Assembly (NCBI GenBank): GCA_020073365.1
Contig: JAIQFL010000083.1
Coordinates: 1-36,348 of the forward strand
Direction: 5' to 3'
DNA length: 36,348 nt
Source: Terriglobia bacterium
GTDB lineage: Bacteria; Acidobacteriota; Terriglobia; Bryobacterales; Bryobacteraceae
The notes beneath the pieces are model-generated. The model was not told the DNA's origin. It saw only the letters and a list, made by a program, of their open reading frames with translations, and made no database searches. Below, in pieces: positions 35,874 to 36,348 of the stretch. Within the stretch, counting starts at the first letter, position 1. Each line of letters opens with the position of its first letter. A program made the translations under genes and the position numbers.

Positions 35874-36348
35874 TCAGGCGACGAGTTTTTCCTCCTCGCA
35901 GCAGCGGTCAATCTCAGTCTGGAGACGATTAAAGGCGGCGCGAAGAGGGGAGTCTCCGGGTGGACCAGCGGGCATGATCTCGGCGAGTTTTGGACGCAAC
36001 AGCCGTGCGTACGTGCGGGTGAAGAAGAGAGCAATGCGCAGTCCTGCCGGCGTAACGTCATAGCGATGGCTTTTCGGGATGCGTTGGATGAGCCCGTGCA
36101 GACGAAGGCGGCGCGGTCGTAGGTCATCCGACCGACGGGGTAGTTGGCTGGGTCGAGGCCCAGCAGTTGAGCCAGCAAGGCTCGCATTTCCTGATTGGTG
36201 AAGCCCCGCAGTTGGAAGCTGAACAAGACCAGCACGCTGAGCAATGCCTGCACACGCGCATCGCCGAACTGTAAAGCTGAGGCCCGTTGTCCTGCTACTT
36301 CGATGGGACGGACCACCTTCTCAAACGCGTCTTCGCCAATCGAACAAT
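35874..36348 (-). pseudogene. Conserved hypothetical protein, C-terminal part, frameshifted (runs off window)
   Basis: From the window edge the frame reads IGEDAFEKVVRPIEVAGQRA, LQFGDARVQALLSVLVLFSF, QLRGFTNQEMRALLAQLLGL, NYPVGRMTYD. A missing base near 36114 then moves the true frame to RRLRLHGLIQRIPKSHRYDV, TPAGLRIALFFTRTYARLLR, AAFNRLQTEIDRCCEEEKLVA, stop at 35874. This is the C-terminus of a family I recall as multi-copy in acidobacteria and planctomycetes, with a winged-helix-like end. Its role is unknown and may be linked to mobile elements. It abuts the truncated FGE gene. Confidence 0.65.

Overview
The window looks like the chromosome of an Acidobacteriota bacterium of the Solibacter/Bryobacterales type. 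This is inferred from gene content, not from a marker gene. The clues are high GC, a Ser/Thr kinase fused to a TolB-like beta-propeller beside a PF07638-type ECF sigma factor, two PadR genes each followed by the remains of an acidobacterial duplicated orphan permease (ADOP) gene, a solo DruA/DUF4338 gene, a Gly-rich TonB, and an F-type ATPase cluster encoding b', b, delta, alpha, gamma, beta and epsilon without a or c.

Layout. 1-4.4 kb: the end of an IS5-type transposase runs into an ankyrin-repeat gene, followed by an ECF sigma gene on the minus strand and, divergently, a 977-aa receptor-type kinase. 4.4-7.6 kb: about 0.7 kb of unrecognised DNA, a twice-frameshifted and truncated ADOP permease with its intact PadR gene, a hypothetical ORF, and a second intact PadR gene whose permease is reduced to about ten codons. 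7.6-13.1 kb: housekeeping genes, namely M17 leucyl aminopeptidase, TonB with a clear terminator, and a rel (ppGpp)-DUF971 pair. 13.4-17.0 kb: a Uma2 nuclease gene abuts an M1 aminopeptidase that has lost its N-terminus, carries a frameshift and has an altered zinc motif; a DruA/DUF4338 gene follows, tail to tail. 17.0-20.4 kb: a three-gene ECF42 operon (DUF1579-like secreted protein, DGPF/YCII protein, ECF42 sigma), a hairpin-rich spacer and a methyltransferase. 20.6-27.1 kb: a SpoVG-like fragment, then the ATP synthase operon on the minus strand, with a long inverted repeat between atpG and atpD. 27.1-29.7 kb: gene remnants (IS630 transposase, N-truncated peptidase E, truncated YgjP-type metallopeptidase, a possible SDR tail). 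29.75-35 kb: a very large secreted Kelch/Ig-like protein and a GH54 arabinofuranosidase whose C-terminal accessory domain is out of frame. 35.2-36.35 kb: an N-truncated formylglycine-generating-enzyme-like gene and a frameshifted conserved gene running off the window.

How the genes work together. The intact functional groups are the sigma/kinase signalling locus, rel-DUF971, the ECF42 operon and the ATP synthase operon. The dominant theme of the rest is decay at mosaic junctions: at least eight genes are broken by single-base deletions, nonsense changes or end truncations, and the breakpoints often sit next to mobile or nuclease-type genes. I did not find a convincing undescribed multi-gene system. 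The most unusual items are the atpG-atpD inverted repeat, the hairpin-rich element at 19.3 kb, the Uma2/M1/DruA mosaic, and the two PadR regulators kept without working permeases.
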